A program made the translations under genes and the position numbers. Source: Timaviella obliquedivisa GSE-PSE-MK23-08B (GTDB taxonomy: Bacteria > Cyanobacteriota > Cyanobacteriia > Elainellales > Elainellaceae). From it: 64,000 nt of DNA. Under the pieces are notes generated by a model. It searched no databases and was not told where the DNA came from. It saw only the letters and a program-made list of their open reading frames with translations. The number at the start of each line of letters is the position of its first letter. Within the stretch, counting starts at the first letter, position 1. Positions 1 to 8,791 of this stretch are shown here, piece after piece. Location: the NCBI GenBank assembly GCA_019358855.1, contig JAHHII010000001.1:186001-250000 (forward strand), read 5' to 3'.

Positions 1-1277
1 GCGATGGGGCTGGTAGCGTGATTTGCGCAGGCACCTCTTTTGTCATGCGTCGCAGCGCCTTAGCCGCCGCTGGAGGCTTTGTCACCGACTCTCTTAGCGA
101 AGACTATTTTACTGGCATTCGCATTGCCGCTCAAGGCTATCGACTGATTTATCTCGACGAAAAACTTAGCGCTGGATTGGCTGCCGAAAATATTACTGCC
201 CATGCTATCCAACGCCTTCGTTGGGCAAGAGGCACGCTGCAAGCCTTCTTTATTAAAGCCAATCCTCTTACCATTCCAGGGCTCAACCTGGTGCAACGCT
301 TAGCGCATTTAGAAGGTTTACTGCACTGGTTTACCAGCATTTCTAGGATCGGGTTTTTACTGGTACCGTTAGCGTATTCTTTTTTTGGTGTCATTCCCAT
401 TCGAGCCAGTACTGCTGAAATTCTTTACTTTTTTCTACCCTATTACCTGGTGCAACTCTCGGTGTTTTCCTGGCTCAATCATCGATCGCGTTCTGCACTC
501 CTTTCAGATATTTATTCATTGGTGCTATGTTTTCCCTTGGCAGTAACGGTCATACGGGTAATGCTTAATCCGTTCTCACGAGGGTTTAAAGTAACGCCTA
601 AAGGGACGGCAAGCGATCGTTTTTCCTACAACTGGAGATTGGCTTTACCGCTGCTCATTCTCTTTGTTGCCTCTGCCATTAGCCTTTGGATTAACTTTGG
701 CAACTGCATGATTCAAGGCGGCTGGACAGAGGGCTACGATACTTCTTCTAAAGGGCTCGGCTTGGGCTGGATTTGGAGCATCTACAACCTGGTTATGATT
801 GGTACAGCGCTATTGATTCTGCTAGATGTACCCAGACCTAGCCCCTATGAATGGTTTGATCTGCGGCGGACGGTGCAACTTAACTTAGGCAATGCAACAT
901 TCTGGGGTGTTACTACCATGATTTCGGAAATTGGGGTGGAAGTTGCCCTAACTCAACCAGGTTTCCCGGAACTAGCAACAGAAAGCTTACCGCTTACTTT
1001 GGAAATTTTAGAACATGGTCTCTCTATCGCAGGACAGGTGATTCGCACTGACTTTAGTCACGAGTTTCCAACGGTGCGCGTCATATTTCAGCAACCCAAT
1101 TTAGAACAACAGCGACAATTAGTCAAAATACTATTTTGTCGTCCAGGTCAGTGGAAGCGGCGGCATACGCCTGGGGAGTTCCAGTCGATCTGGATTCTGT
1201 TTCGAGTGCTGTTACGTCCGCGTGTATTGTTCGATCGCCATGCTGATGTTAATGCAGTTTCGGTCGCGCAGATTTAA
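1..1277 (+). CDS. cellulose-synthase-like glycosyltransferase (GT2) with C-terminal PilZ-like domain, 5' end outside window
   Basis: This is the C-terminal part of a membrane-embedded processive beta-glycosyltransferase of the BcsA type. The frame is open through the first bases of the window, so the gene starts upstream and the valine codon at 18 is not the start. Visible are the acceptor-site ED in SEDYFTG, the QRLRW motif of processive GT2 enzymes, then about five hydrophobic membrane segments, and a last ~140 residues shaped like a PilZ domain. The PilZ signatures are eroded: RRTVQ stands where RxxxR is expected, and the later (D/N)xSxxG reads MISEIG. Family knowledge: PilZ normally binds cyclic-di-GMP and opens the active site. 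Polymer identity (cellulose or another glucan) cannot be decided from this half. Confidence 0.85.
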   Translation, partial: DGAGSVICAGTSFVMRRSALAAAGGFVTDSLSEDYFTGIRIAAQGYRLIYLDEKLSAGLAAENITAHAIQRLRWARGTLQAFFIKANPLTIPGLNLVQRLAHLEGLLHWFTSISRIGFLLVPLAYSFFGVIPIRASTAEILYFFLPYYLVQLSVFSWLNHRSRSALLSDIYSLVLCFPLAVTVIRVMLNPFSRGFKVTPKGTASDRFSYNWRLALPLLILFVASAISLWINFGNCMIQGGWTEGYDTSSKGLGLGWIWSIYNLVMIGTALLILLDVPRPSPYEWFDLRRTVQLNLGNATFWGVTTMISEIGVEVALTQPGFPELATESLPLTLEILEHGLSIAGQVIRTDFSHEFPTVRVIFQQPNLEQQRQLVKILFCRPGQWKRRHTPGEFQSIWILFRVLLRPRVLFDRHADVNAVSVAQI

Positions 1278-1283
1278 TAGTTG

Positions 1284-3185
1284 TTATTGCACTGCCATCT
1301 GCCGCGATCGCACTTCTAAATGAACTAACAGCGCATTCACATCTGCCGGGTTTACCCCGCCAATTCGAGTCGCCTGCCCAATGGTGAGAGGCTTGACCTT
1401 CGCCAGTTTTTCACGGGATTCCTTTGACAGGGTGAGGATGGCGGCATAGTCTAAATCAGCAGGCAAAGCCCGGTTAGCCTGACGCGCAACCTGGTCTATT
1501 TGGGCTTGTTGGCGCTGAATGTAGCCGGAGTATTTGATATCGATTTCTGCGCCTTCGCGCTCGGATTGAGTGAGAGACGGATTGCTAAGACGATAGCGAT
1601 CGAGATCAACGTAATGGAACCCAGGGCGACGCAGTAAATCGGCAAGGGTAACGGAGCCTTTGATCGTTTGCTGCGTATCCGCCGCAATTTGTTGCCCAAT
1701 GGGATCGTGTTCCTTGACGCGCATTTCGTGAAGACGCTCTTTTTCAGCAATAATGTTGGCTTGTTTGTGGGTAAAGAGTGACCAACGGCGATCGTCAATT
1801 AAGCCGACCTCACGCCCCAAGGTTGTTAAGCGTTGGTCAGCATTATCCGATCGCAACAGCAGCCGATATTCCGACCGAGAAGTCAGCATTCGATAAGGCT
1901 CTCGCAGGTCTTTAGTACAAAGATCATCTAGTAAAGTACCCAAGTAGCTATATTCACGGGGGAAGATGATCATTTCTTGTCCCTTAACCATTCGGGCAGC
2001 ATTGATCCCTGCAACTAGACCTTGTGCCGCTGCTTCTTCATAGCCTGTCGTGCCGTTGACTTGCCCTGAACAAAACAGCCCTTCTACCTTCTTTGTCATC
2101 AGGGTGGGATAGCACTGAGTAGCGGGCAGATAATCATACTCAACGGCGTAGGCAGGACGCAGCATCGTGCAGTTTTCTAAGCCGGGGAGCGATCGCAGCA
2201 TTTGCACTTGCAAGCGCTCTGGCAACCCAGTCGAGAAGCCTTGAATGTAAAGCTCTGGAATATCTCGTCCTTCTGGCTCAATAAAAATCTGGTGGGATTC
2301 TTTGTCAGCAAAGCGAACGATTTTATCTTCAATGCTGGGGCAATAGCGAGGGCCTTTAGAATCGACCCAGCCGCCATAGATGGGCGATAGGTGGAGGTTT
2401 TCGCGGATGAGCCGATGGGTTTCGGGGGTGGTGCGCGTGAGGTAACAGGGCATTTGTTCGCGCTCGACCCACACTTCGGGGTCGAAGCTAAACCAGCGCA
2501 CTTCGGCATCGCCGGGTTGGGGTTCGAGATGGGTGTAATCAAGCGATCGCCTGTCTACTCTCGCCGGGGTGCCAGTCTTCAGCCGCCCGGTTTCAAAACC
2601 CAAACGGTTTAAAGTTTCTGTCAGTTCAACAGCCGCAAACTCTCCAGCGCGTCCAGCAGGCATGGACTTATTGCCCACCCAAATAACGCCGCCCAGAAAT
2701 GTTCCCGTCGTTAAGATCACCGCTTTGCACTCAAACGCCACCCCAAAGTAGGTTTTAACGCCAATAATTTCCTCATTTTTACCCAATACCAGATCCGTCA
2801 CCATCCCTTCTCGGACGCTGAGGTTAGCTTGATTCTCGACAGTAGTTTTCATGACTGCCGCGTATTCCCGCTTGTCGGTCTGTGCCCGAAGCGCCCACAC
2901 GGCCGGACCGCGCGAAATATTCAGCACCCGCTTTTGCAGATAGGTACGGTCTGCCACTTTACCAATTTCGCCGCCTAGCGCATCGACTTCGTTGGTAAGC
3001 TGAGTTTTGGCAGGACCTCCTACGGCTGGGTTACAGGGCTGCCAGGCAATTTTATCCAAGTTAAGGGTCAGCAAAAGTGTCCGGCAGCCTAATCTTGCCG
3101 CTGCCAGGGCAGCTTCGCACCCAGCGTGTCCCGCGCCAACGACGACAATGTCAAAGGAGTCTTGAAAATCTACAGGGGATGTCAT
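1284..3185 (-). CDS. mnmG: tRNA uridine-5-carboxymethylaminomethyl modification enzyme MnmG (GidA)
   Basis: FAD-dependent enzyme that, with the GTPase MnmE, modifies U34 in the wobble position of several tRNAs; cytoplasmic. The N-terminus carries the Rossmann dinucleotide motif [10 protein letters not shown]. Family motifs follow, such as [10 protein letters not shown], and the C-terminal helical domain ends with [12 protein letters not shown]. From the ATG at 3185 the protein is 633 residues, normal for the family. An in-frame TTG/ATG further upstream (to 3239) would add 18 residues outside the conserved fold, so I prefer 3185. It is convergent with the glycosyltransferase, with only 6 bases between the stops. 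Identification is firm; the exact start is the only doubt. Confidence 0.96.
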   Translation of the reverse strand: MTSPVDFQDSFDIVVVGAGHAGCEAALAAARLGCRTLLLTLNLDKIAWQPCNPAVGGPAKTQLTNEVDALGGEIGKVADRTYLQKRVLNISRGPAVWALRAQTDKREYAAVMKTTVENQANLSVREGMVTDLVLGKNEEIIGVKTYFGVAFECKAVILTTGTFLGGVIWVGNKSMPAGRAGEFAAVELTETLNRLGFETGRLKTGTPARVDRRSLDYTHLEPQPGDAEVRWFSFDPEVWVEREQMPCYLTRTTPETHRLIRENLHLSPIYGGWVDSKGPRYCPSIEDKIVRFADKESHQIFIEPEGRDIPELYIQGFSTGLPERLQVQMLRSLPGLENCTMLRPAYAVEYDYLPATQCYPTLMTKKVEGLFCSGQVNGTTGYEEAAAQGLVAGINAARMVKGQEMIIFPREYSYLGTLLDDLCTKDLREPYRMLTSRSEYRLLLRSDNADQRLTTLGREVGLIDDRRWSLFTHKQANIIAEKERLHEMRVKEHDPIGQQIAADTQQTIKGSVTLADLLRRPGFHYVDLDRYRLSNPSLTQSEREGAEIDIKYSGYIQRQQAQIDQVARQANRALPADLDYAAILTLSKESREKLAKVKPLTIGQATRIGGVNPADVNALLVHLEVRSRQMAVQ

Positions 3186-3305
3186 GGCGGCTGGGGCTAC
3201 GGTGTCTCTCCTACAGATTTTAGCGTTAGCCATGAGCAATGCGATCGCCGCTTAATCGATTCCAGCAAGATTTAGGAAAAGAGGCAAAGCTTTTGGGATG
3301 TAAGC

Positions 3306-4070
3306 TCAAGCGATCGCATCGGGATCAATGCCCTGTTTCCTCAATGCTTCTGCTAAGCGATCGGCGCGTTGCCGTTCTGTCTCAGCACGCTGCCGCTCTG
3401 TCTCAGCACGCTGTCGTTCTATCTCAACCTGTTCTAATGCCCAAGGCAATAATCTCGCCTCAGCATCCCACCAGCGCAGCCAGTAGCCAAAACGCCCTTC
3501 TTTTTCACCACGCCAAGCGCCCAAAAATAGCTGTAGCTCTTCAAACCAGTGGAAGCCATTTTCATTAGGCTGCTCTAGAGTGTAATGACCAGATTGTAAG
3601 CGGTAGACTTCCAACAGTCCCGATTCTGGCTCAAACACAATATAGGTAGGCACCTGCAACACTTGTTCATAAAAGAACCACTTTCCGACAGGGGGAATTT
3701 GGCGAATAGAATATTCACCGCCATCTGTGGCAGAGAGAAATTCCATCACAATGCTGGGGATGTCTCCTTCTAGTTTTGGAGTGTAGGTTTTGCGATCGCT
3801 CTGGGGTTTAAGAACGCTGGAGACATAGAGCCAATCTGGGGCTTTAACAGCCAGTTCACCACCGACTGTGGCACATAATCCAAAATTGGTGGCGATTAAG
3901 TTTTCAGGTTGAACGCGCTGTGCGATTTCTAAGCTTTCACTCAAGGCTCCAGCAATCAAAGGTTGGGTTGTATTGTCCACAGGTAAATGATCAAGTTGAA
4001 AGTCGGCTGGGGGTTTTTCCCAGGAGATAACCAATTCGGGTCTTTTCTTAAGGGGGGGAGTGGCGACCAT
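3306..4070 (-). CDS. Uma2 family (DUF820) endonuclease-like protein
   Basis: Member of the Uma2/DUF820 family, a PD-(D/E)XK nuclease-fold group greatly expanded in cyanobacteria and of mostly unknown function. Seen: family-like segments APDWLYV and SIVMEFLSATDGGEY in the core, then a C-terminal charged coiled coil built of repeated ERQRAET units (three copies), ending RKQGIDPDAIA, a tail common in these proteins. An ATG at 4070 with GGAGG 8 bases upstream is preferred over the in-frame TTG at 4085; this gives 254 residues. It lies 32 bases after the histidine kinase gene and on the same strand, so it may be co-transcribed, though Uma2 genes are often inserted independently. Confidence 0.85.
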   Translation of the reverse strand: MVATPPLKKRPELVISWEKPPADFQLDHLPVDNTTQPLIAGALSESLEIAQRVQPENLIATNFGLCATVGGELAVKAPDWLYVSSVLKPQSDRKTYTPKLEGDIPSIVMEFLSATDGGEYSIRQIPPVGKWFFYEQVLQVPTYIVFEPESGLLEVYRLQSGHYTLEQPNENGFHWFEELQLFLGAWRGEKEGRFGYWLRWWDAEARLLPWALEQVEIERQRAETERQRAETERQRADRLAEALRKQGIDPDAIA

Positions 4071-4102
4071 CAGAGTGACCTCCAATTGAGAATGTTCTAA
4101 GT

Positions 4103-5254
4103 TTAGCGAGTTTCATGGTGCAAAGGAATTCTTATAATAAACTCCGCTCCTTGCCCCACAGATGATAGACATTCGAGAGTGCCCCTGTGGCGTTCGGTCA
4201 CAGTTTGGTAGGCGATCGCCAGCCCCATGCCTGTGCCCTTCCCAACTGGCTTTGTCGTGAAAAAGGGATCAAACAATCGTTTTTGGTCAGCTTCTGCGAT
4301 TCCCAAGCCATTGTCAACGAACCGAATAGTGGCATATTGAGCATCTGTCATTGAGGTAATGATACGAATAAAATTTTGTCGATCGCTTTGTGAATTTTCT
4401 AGCAAATCAACGTCCTGTCTTTGTTCGTCGAATGCATCAATAGCATTAACTAAAATGTTAACAAAGACTTGATTCATTTGTCCTGCATAGCATTCTACTA
4501 ACGGTAAATGCTCATACTCTCGGATGATCTCAATGGTTGAACGATGAGCTTGTGCTTTGAGACGATTTTCTAAAATCATCAGCGTACTCTCAATTCCCTC
4601 ATGAAGATCTACTGCTTTAAATTCAGATTCGTCCATGCGTGCAAAATTTCGCAGAGACAGAACAATTTTTTTGATGCGCTCGGTTCCCCGTCTCATGGAC
4701 TCCAGCAATTTTGGCAGGTCGTCTCGAAGAAAGTCTAGCTCAATGGCAGCAATGGTTTTAGTAATAATGAGTTCAGGATTAGGATAATAGGTTTGGTAAT
4801 GACCAATTAAACTGAGCAGACTGTGGAAATAGGCTTCGACATGGTTGATATTGCCGTAGACAAAACTGACAGGATTATTGATCTCATGAGCAATTCCAGC
4901 AACCAATTGCCCTAGGGAAGACATCTTTTCACTCTGAATCAGTTGCGATTGGGTGCGCTGAAGGTCATTCAAGGCTTGCTCTAAATTTTGTGCTTGCTGT
5001 TTAAGCTGTAATTCTGCGGCTTGGCGATCGCTTAGAGCTTGCTGTAACTGTTGCACCACTTGCTGAAGTTCGGCAGTGCGCTGTTCTAAAACATCCTGAG
5101 ATTCTCGTGATTCTTGAATAATTTGACGTAGAAAGGCTTCTTTTCTTTGATTGGTTGCATCTAGCTCACGACAAGTTGCCTCTGCCCGCTCTAATTTCTT
5201 TTGCAAAATTCGGTTTTCTTTCTCCAGTGCTGATAAATCGTGAGTACCAACCAT
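4103..5254 (-). CDS. histidine kinase without a built-in sensor domain
   Basis: Cytoplasmic sensor histidine kinase of 383 residues. Residues 1-110 are a long Gln/Glu-rich coiled coil with no PAS, GAF or membrane segment. The phosphoacceptor box follows (SLGQLVAGIAHEINNP, His at about 123), then the ATPase domain with the N box (NILVNAIDAF), G1 (DNGLGI) and G2 (GKGTGMGLAI). The H-box type matches cyanobacterial kinases of the HisKA 'HEINNP' group. It begins 12 bases after the stop of the FIST-domain gene, so the two are almost certainly one operon, and the FIST protein is the natural candidate for the missing sensor (inference). No response regulator gene is adjacent. Confidence 0.92.
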   Translation of the reverse strand: MVGTHDLSALEKENRILQKKLERAEATCRELDATNQRKEAFLRQIIQESRESQDVLEQRTAELQQVVQQLQQALSDRQAAELQLKQQAQNLEQALNDLQRTQSQLIQSEKMSSLGQLVAGIAHEINNPVSFVYGNINHVEAYFHSLLSLIGHYQTYYPNPELIITKTIAAIELDFLRDDLPKLLESMRRGTERIKKIVLSLRNFARMDESEFKAVDLHEGIESTLMILENRLKAQAHRSTIEIIREYEHLPLVECYAGQMNQVFVNILVNAIDAFDEQRQDVDLLENSQSDRQNFIRIITSMTDAQYATIRFVDNGLGIAEADQKRLFDPFFTTKPVGKGTGMGLAIAYQTVTERHRGTLECLSSVGQGAEFIIRIPLHHETR

Positions 5255-5266
5255 GTGCTTTTTCCC

Positions 5267-6415
5267 TCATCGGGTTCCAAAAATTAGAGTAATAAAGGTT
5301 TCATTATGATATTGAGTGTTGCCTGCTAGCTCAAACGGAGAGATTTCGCCATAAGTATAAAAACCACAGCTAGGTAACGGAGAAGATAAACAACTGTTGA
5401 CCAACTGGTATTCTTCCTGAATTTGCATTCCCAAGAGTTGCCGCCGACCCACACAGGAAAAGAATAAAGCTGCGCTAGGTTCTGTGCCAGGATAGCTGCC
5501 TAGAGCCTGTTGCATTGAGGTTTTGGCTGCCGTCAGAATTTCGGCGCGACTAGCTTCGGTAATTTGAACGATCGCCCTCTCCGGAACATCTCCAGCAAAC
5601 TTAATGCTGCCTTGTGCTAGATCATGAACTTCATGAGGTGCCCGCAAATAAAAATTTGCCGAATGATTATTGAATACAGCTAAAGGATATTCAGCAGAGG
5701 GCGGCAATCCGCCTAAATAGCGAGAATAGAAATCTAGAGCAGGTTTGTCATTGATTTCTTCGACCACATTTTGATGGCTCTTCGTCACTGTCCCCGCCTG
5801 CCCCACAGGCTGCCATCCACTCGCGACTCCGCAAGAGAGGTGCAAGTCTCCTGCAAACAGCAAAACGGGCACTGCGTCACTCAATACCTCAGTTTTAAAA
5901 AATTGGTAGGTTTGTCGTAGCCGCGACTGATCTCCGGTTAGTCCACCAAAAATGGGCACTTCGCCAAGCGCCAACTTTAACCCGTCTAGAATTAATGTGG
6001 CGCTAGTGGTCAGGCTTTCAGGGGTAGTTAGACACAATTTGGGAGGAAGGCTAAGGGTAGAACTGGCTTGTGCTACTGCTTGTTGGGTGGCAACACCCGG
6101 ATTTTTTGAAACTGCTCGTCCAATGCCAGCCCTAATTTCTAGAGCGTCGGCACAGAAGAGCATGAGGGTGAGGGAATCTTGCTGAAAGCCCATGAGAGAT
6201 GAGAGTTCGCCGTCGGTTGTGCCGCCGATCAGTTCGATTCCTGGCAATGCCTGGTCAATTTGATGCAGAATCAGCGAGTGGTCAAAATCGATCGCAGCAA
6301 ACAAGATTCCAGCTTGGGGCTTTAAGCCTGATAAGGTGCTGACACATTGCTCTAAAACTTCAGTGATAGCGGCAGGAGAATCTGGATCGTTGCTGTGCCC
6401 AACGGCGACTTTCAT
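5267..6415 (-). CDS. FIST (F-box intracellular signal transduction) sensory domain protein
   Basis: A 382-residue protein made of FIST N (about residues 30-215) and FIST C (about 220-365) domains and nothing else. FIST domains are described as small-molecule sensor modules, proposed to bind amino acids or their derivatives. Motifs seen include the N-terminal LIGGTTDGELSS and GGLTGDQ, and FSCVGRR in the C-terminal half. There is no signal peptide or membrane segment, so it is cytoplasmic. It is first in a minus-strand run with the sensor-less histidine kinase 12 bases downstream. The simplest reading is a split sensor-kinase system in which FIST supplies ligand binding. Confidence 0.9.
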   Translation of the reverse strand: MKVAVGHSNDPDSPAAITEVLEQCVSTLSGLKPQAGILFAAIDFDHSLILHQIDQALPGIELIGGTTDGELSSLMGFQQDSLTLMLFCADALEIRAGIGRAVSKNPGVATQQAVAQASSTLSLPPKLCLTTPESLTTSATLILDGLKLALGEVPIFGGLTGDQSRLRQTYQFFKTEVLSDAVPVLLFAGDLHLSCGVASGWQPVGQAGTVTKSHQNVVEEINDKPALDFYSRYLGGLPPSAEYPLAVFNNHSANFYLRAPHEVHDLAQGSIKFAGDVPERAIVQITEASRAEILTAAKTSMQQALGSYPGTEPSAALFFSCVGRRQLLGMQIQEEYQLVNSCLSSPLPSCGFYTYGEISPFELAGNTQYHNETFITLIFGTR

Positions 6416-6530
6416 GATTTTAAATAGGATTAATTAGGGGTAGGAGCGAAGACTTTAAGAGAAGCTAAGTAATTTAAGATTCCCTGAAAGTAAATCTTTC
6501 TCACAGAATTTTATCCAATAAGGTTCTTCT

Positions 6531-7262
6531 TTATTGATCTTTCAATATCCAATTCAATGCTTCCTCTACCCGCGTCGCTACTTCTCCTATTGGCATTATC
6601 GGACGTTGCACCATAACCACAGGAATTTCCATCTCTCTCGCTGCAATGATTTTGGCGTAAGTTGCCTCTCCACCGCTGTTCTTACTAACGATCGCCCCAA
6701 TGTTATAGTTCTGCAACAAAGCTCGTTCATCTGCGACGGCAAAAGGGCCTCTCTCCAATAAAATCTTGCCGTTGGGTACCCTTGCATCTGACGTAGGCGG
6801 GTCAATCATTCGCATTAAAAACCAACAGTCTAACCGCTGCGCAAAGGCTGATAGTTCCTGGCGACCAATGGTTAAAAATATTCGCTGTGCGGGTAAAACG
6901 GTGGCGGCAATGGCGTTACTTTCTACCTCAATCCAGCGATCGCCCGCAGTCTTTTCCCAAGCAGAACGAATTAGCATCAGGTGAGGAATTCCGACTTCTT
7001 TCGCAGCGATTGAGGCATTCCAGGTGATTTGTGCCGCGAAAGGGTGGGTGGCATCAACGAGAAGATGGATTTGGCGATCGCGCAAGTAATCTGCTAAGCC
7101 TGCTGCCCCGCCAAACCCTCCAATGCGGGTATTCCCGGGGGCTGAAGCGGTCTGGGTACGTCCGGCAAGGGAGGTGATGGTTTCGAGGTAGGGAATTTGT
7201 GCCGCTTGTTTTGCTAAAGCGACTGCATCGCCTGTGCCGCCGAGAATCAGAAGCCGTTTCAT
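6531..7262 (-). CDS. cobK: precorrin-6A reductase CobK/CbiJ
   Basis: Reduces precorrin-6A to dihydro-precorrin-6 (precorrin-6B) with NADPH (or the cobalt form in the anaerobic route) in corrin-ring synthesis for vitamin B12. The 243-residue length is typical. Seen: N-terminal GGTGDAVALA, SLAGRT, RIGGFGGAAGLADYL, the strongly conserved DATHPFAAQI, and C-terminal SKNSGGEATYAKI. The gene stands alone, with no other cobalamin genes nearby, as is common in cyanobacteria where the pathway is scattered. No cobalamin riboswitch was recognised upstream. Confidence 0.93.
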   Translation of the reverse strand: MKRLLILGGTGDAVALAKQAAQIPYLETITSLAGRTQTASAPGNTRIGGFGGAAGLADYLRDRQIHLLVDATHPFAAQITWNASIAAKEVGIPHLMLIRSAWEKTAGDRWIEVESNAIAATVLPAQRIFLTIGRQELSAFAQRLDCWFLMRMIDPPTSDARVPNGKILLERGPFAVADERALLQNYNIGAIVSKNSGGEATYAKIIAAREMEIPVVMVQRPIMPIGEVATRVEEALNWILKDQ

Positions 7263-7789
7263 TTTGCGTCCATGAAGCCTTTGAACAGAGCAACGATAGG
7301 TTTAATAGCCGGATGATCGATCGCTTCGTATGTAAGCTAGCTTTCTTTAAGAAGGCTCTTGGAAAACTTGCCATTTCGAGCTATCCCAACACCAAAATGC
7401 TTTCCGACCTTCTATCTCTAAACTGAATAACTATGTCAGAATTATCTCCCAAAATCTGGATAATCTTTGATGTTGGACTGTTGCCAATACGAAGATAGCT
7501 GAATGTCGTGGAGAGGTGAATGGCGCTCAGGAGCGAACCATCAGTCCAGCCAACGATACGAGAACTAGAAACTACCCACTACGATCGCCACAAGCCACAC
7601 CGATACTTCAAGACCACAGTACATTCCACTTTTTTATCCCAACAGCGATCGCATATTTATCCCATTTCTATTCTTTCTACTGATCGTAGAAACACACGAT
7701 TTTTATTACTAATTGTAATAAGGCAATCAACTCAGGACTGTTACTGCAACAAGTTCAGCACCCGATCGCGCTAAGGAAGGACGAGAACC
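7263..7789. other. 527-base stretch with no recognised gene
   Basis: Lies between the divergent-side end of cobK and the antitoxin stop. Several short open frames cross it, but none shows a recognisable domain or a convincing ribosome-binding site. It contains a HIP1 site and AT-rich runs near 7640-7740. No tRNA, CRISPR, riboswitch or strong terminator was recognised. It may hold the cobK promoter near 7270-7330. Confidence 0.4.
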
Positions 7790-8116
7790 TCAAGCTGTTC
7801 GCGCCGTTACATGTACTTTAATATCTACCTGGAGCCTTTTACGAAGAACAGTGAGAATAAGAGTCAGATTGTCCATCGTAGGATTACCCTTCAGAGACAG
7901 CATTCGATGGAGACTCTTACTCGGTTTAGATGTTTCAATTGAGAGTTCTTCAAAACCTACAGTTGTATTAATGAGATCTCTTAAAATAAGTCTTGCGGTT
8001 TCTGGCTCACCGTTGAGAAAAAGGGAAATGGCTTCATCCAGTAGAGCTATTGCAAATGCAGAATCTCTTTGAATCCGCGCATTAACTGTTTCTTCAAGGT
8101 CTCTTGTTAGTGCCAT
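7790..8116 (-). CDS. antitoxin of a RelE/HigB-type toxin-antitoxin pair (HTH addiction-module antidote)
   Basis: A 108-residue helix-turn-helix antidote protein expected to bind and neutralise the toxin encoded just upstream and to repress their promoter. The C-terminal half has the family pattern: GFEELSIETSKPSKSLHRML, then GNPTMDNL, the recognition helices of a Cro/C1-like HTH. The ATG at 8116 has AGAGG about 8 bases upstream; a second ATG at 8122 is closer to it. The toxin gene ends 13 bases before, giving the reversed order (toxin first) typical of HigBA-like modules. Transcription therefore has to come through or from the toxin gene, whose leader is now occupied by an insertion element. 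Confidence 0.88.
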   Translation of the reverse strand: MALTRDLEETVNARIQRDSAFAIALLDEAISLFLNGEPETARLILRDLINTTVGFEELSIETSKPSKSLHRMLSLKGNPTMDNLTLILTVLRKRLQVDIKVHVTARTA

Positions 8117-8129
8117 AATCATTGCCTCT

Positions 8130-8489
8130 TTACCTTTTCTTTTGTCTAACTTCTTTCTTCTCTTGATTACCAGCCTCTCTCTTTCGATTTTTGTACTCTT
8201 GGTAAAGTTTTTTGGCTTTCTCAATATCTGCTTGCTGTCCTTTTTTGGTACCACCTCCAAATAAGACGATGAGTTGCTTCCCATCCTGAGCTAGGTAAAT
8301 CCGATACCCTGGGCCCCAATTAATTCTATATTCGCCAATTTCATCAAGCCATTTAACATTTAATGTATTACCTAACTCTAAACGAGAGGTTGCGGCTGTT
8401 ACCTTCGCGGCGGCGATCGCATCTAGATTATCAAACCACTTTTGATAAGGGCTTGAACCGTCATCTCTGAGATATTCTTGAACCTTCAT
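8130..8489 (-). CDS. RelE/HigB-family toxin of a type II toxin-antitoxin pair
   Basis: A 119-residue protein of the 'addiction module killer' branch of the RelE/ParE fold; relatives are mostly mRNA interferases. Seen: MKVQEYLRDDGSSPYQKWFD start, WLDEIGEYRINWGPGYRIYL core and LIVLFGGGTKKGQQADIEKA, all typical of the family, with a basic tail. The family start corresponds to the ATG at 8489; the frame runs on for 26 more codons upstream only because it reads into the insertion element at 8494-8642. The element ends 4 bases before this ATG, no Shine-Dalgarno is left upstream, and the native promoter has been displaced. Whether the pair is still expressed is unclear. Confidence 0.88.
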   Translation of the reverse strand: MKVQEYLRDDGSSPYQKWFDNLDAIAAAKVTAATSRLELGNTLNVKWLDEIGEYRINWGPGYRIYLAQDGKQLIVLFGGGTKKGQQADIEKAKKLYQEYKNRKREAGNQEKKEVRQKKR

Positions 8490-8493
8490 GTTA

Positions 8494-8642
8494 GAGGATG
8501 TCTGAGAAGTATCAAAGATTCTTACACTTGCCCCTAAATCCCCCATTCTGGGGGACTTCCGAACCAATGCTCCTTCAAAGTCCCCCAGAATGGGGGATTT
8601 AGGGGGCGGATCGGAAGCAATCTAAACTTCTCAGACATCCTC
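8494..8642. mobile_element. 149-bp non-autonomous palindromic element (MITE-like), copy 1
   Basis: Bounded by 17-bp perfect terminal inverted repeats (GAGGATGTCTGAGAAGT at the left, its reverse complement at the right) and flanked on both sides by TTA (8491-8493 and 8643-8645), read as a 3-bp target duplication. Inside are two long arms reading CCCCTAAATCCCCCA and its complement around a loop. It has no coding capacity. Copies 2 (34204-34352) and 3 (48404-48552) share the core and the exact length. The TNA-type 3-bp duplication would fit mobilisation by an IS5-family-like transposase located elsewhere (inference). Confidence 0.85.
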
Positions 8643-8791
8643 TTAGAGATAAGAGTAACATATAAGTTACTTGCCATCTAAGCTCTATTTTTGACTGAAG
8701 AATTATTTTTTATGTATGGTTTCTTGATCACCCCTTCTTAATTAAGCCAAATACCTGAAGACCTTCAGAGACTTAGAAGAGTGATATAAAC

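Noticed and set aside
6534-7426. Several short frames opposite or around cobK
   Set aside because: They are shadows of cobK in other frames or lack any conserved feature; no cobalamin riboswitch was found to support regulation either.
8520-8620. Repeated CCCCC/GGGGG palindromes considered as a CRISPR array or terminators
   Set aside because: There are only two arms per site with no regular spacers, and the sites have terminal repeats and target duplications, which fits insertion elements instead.
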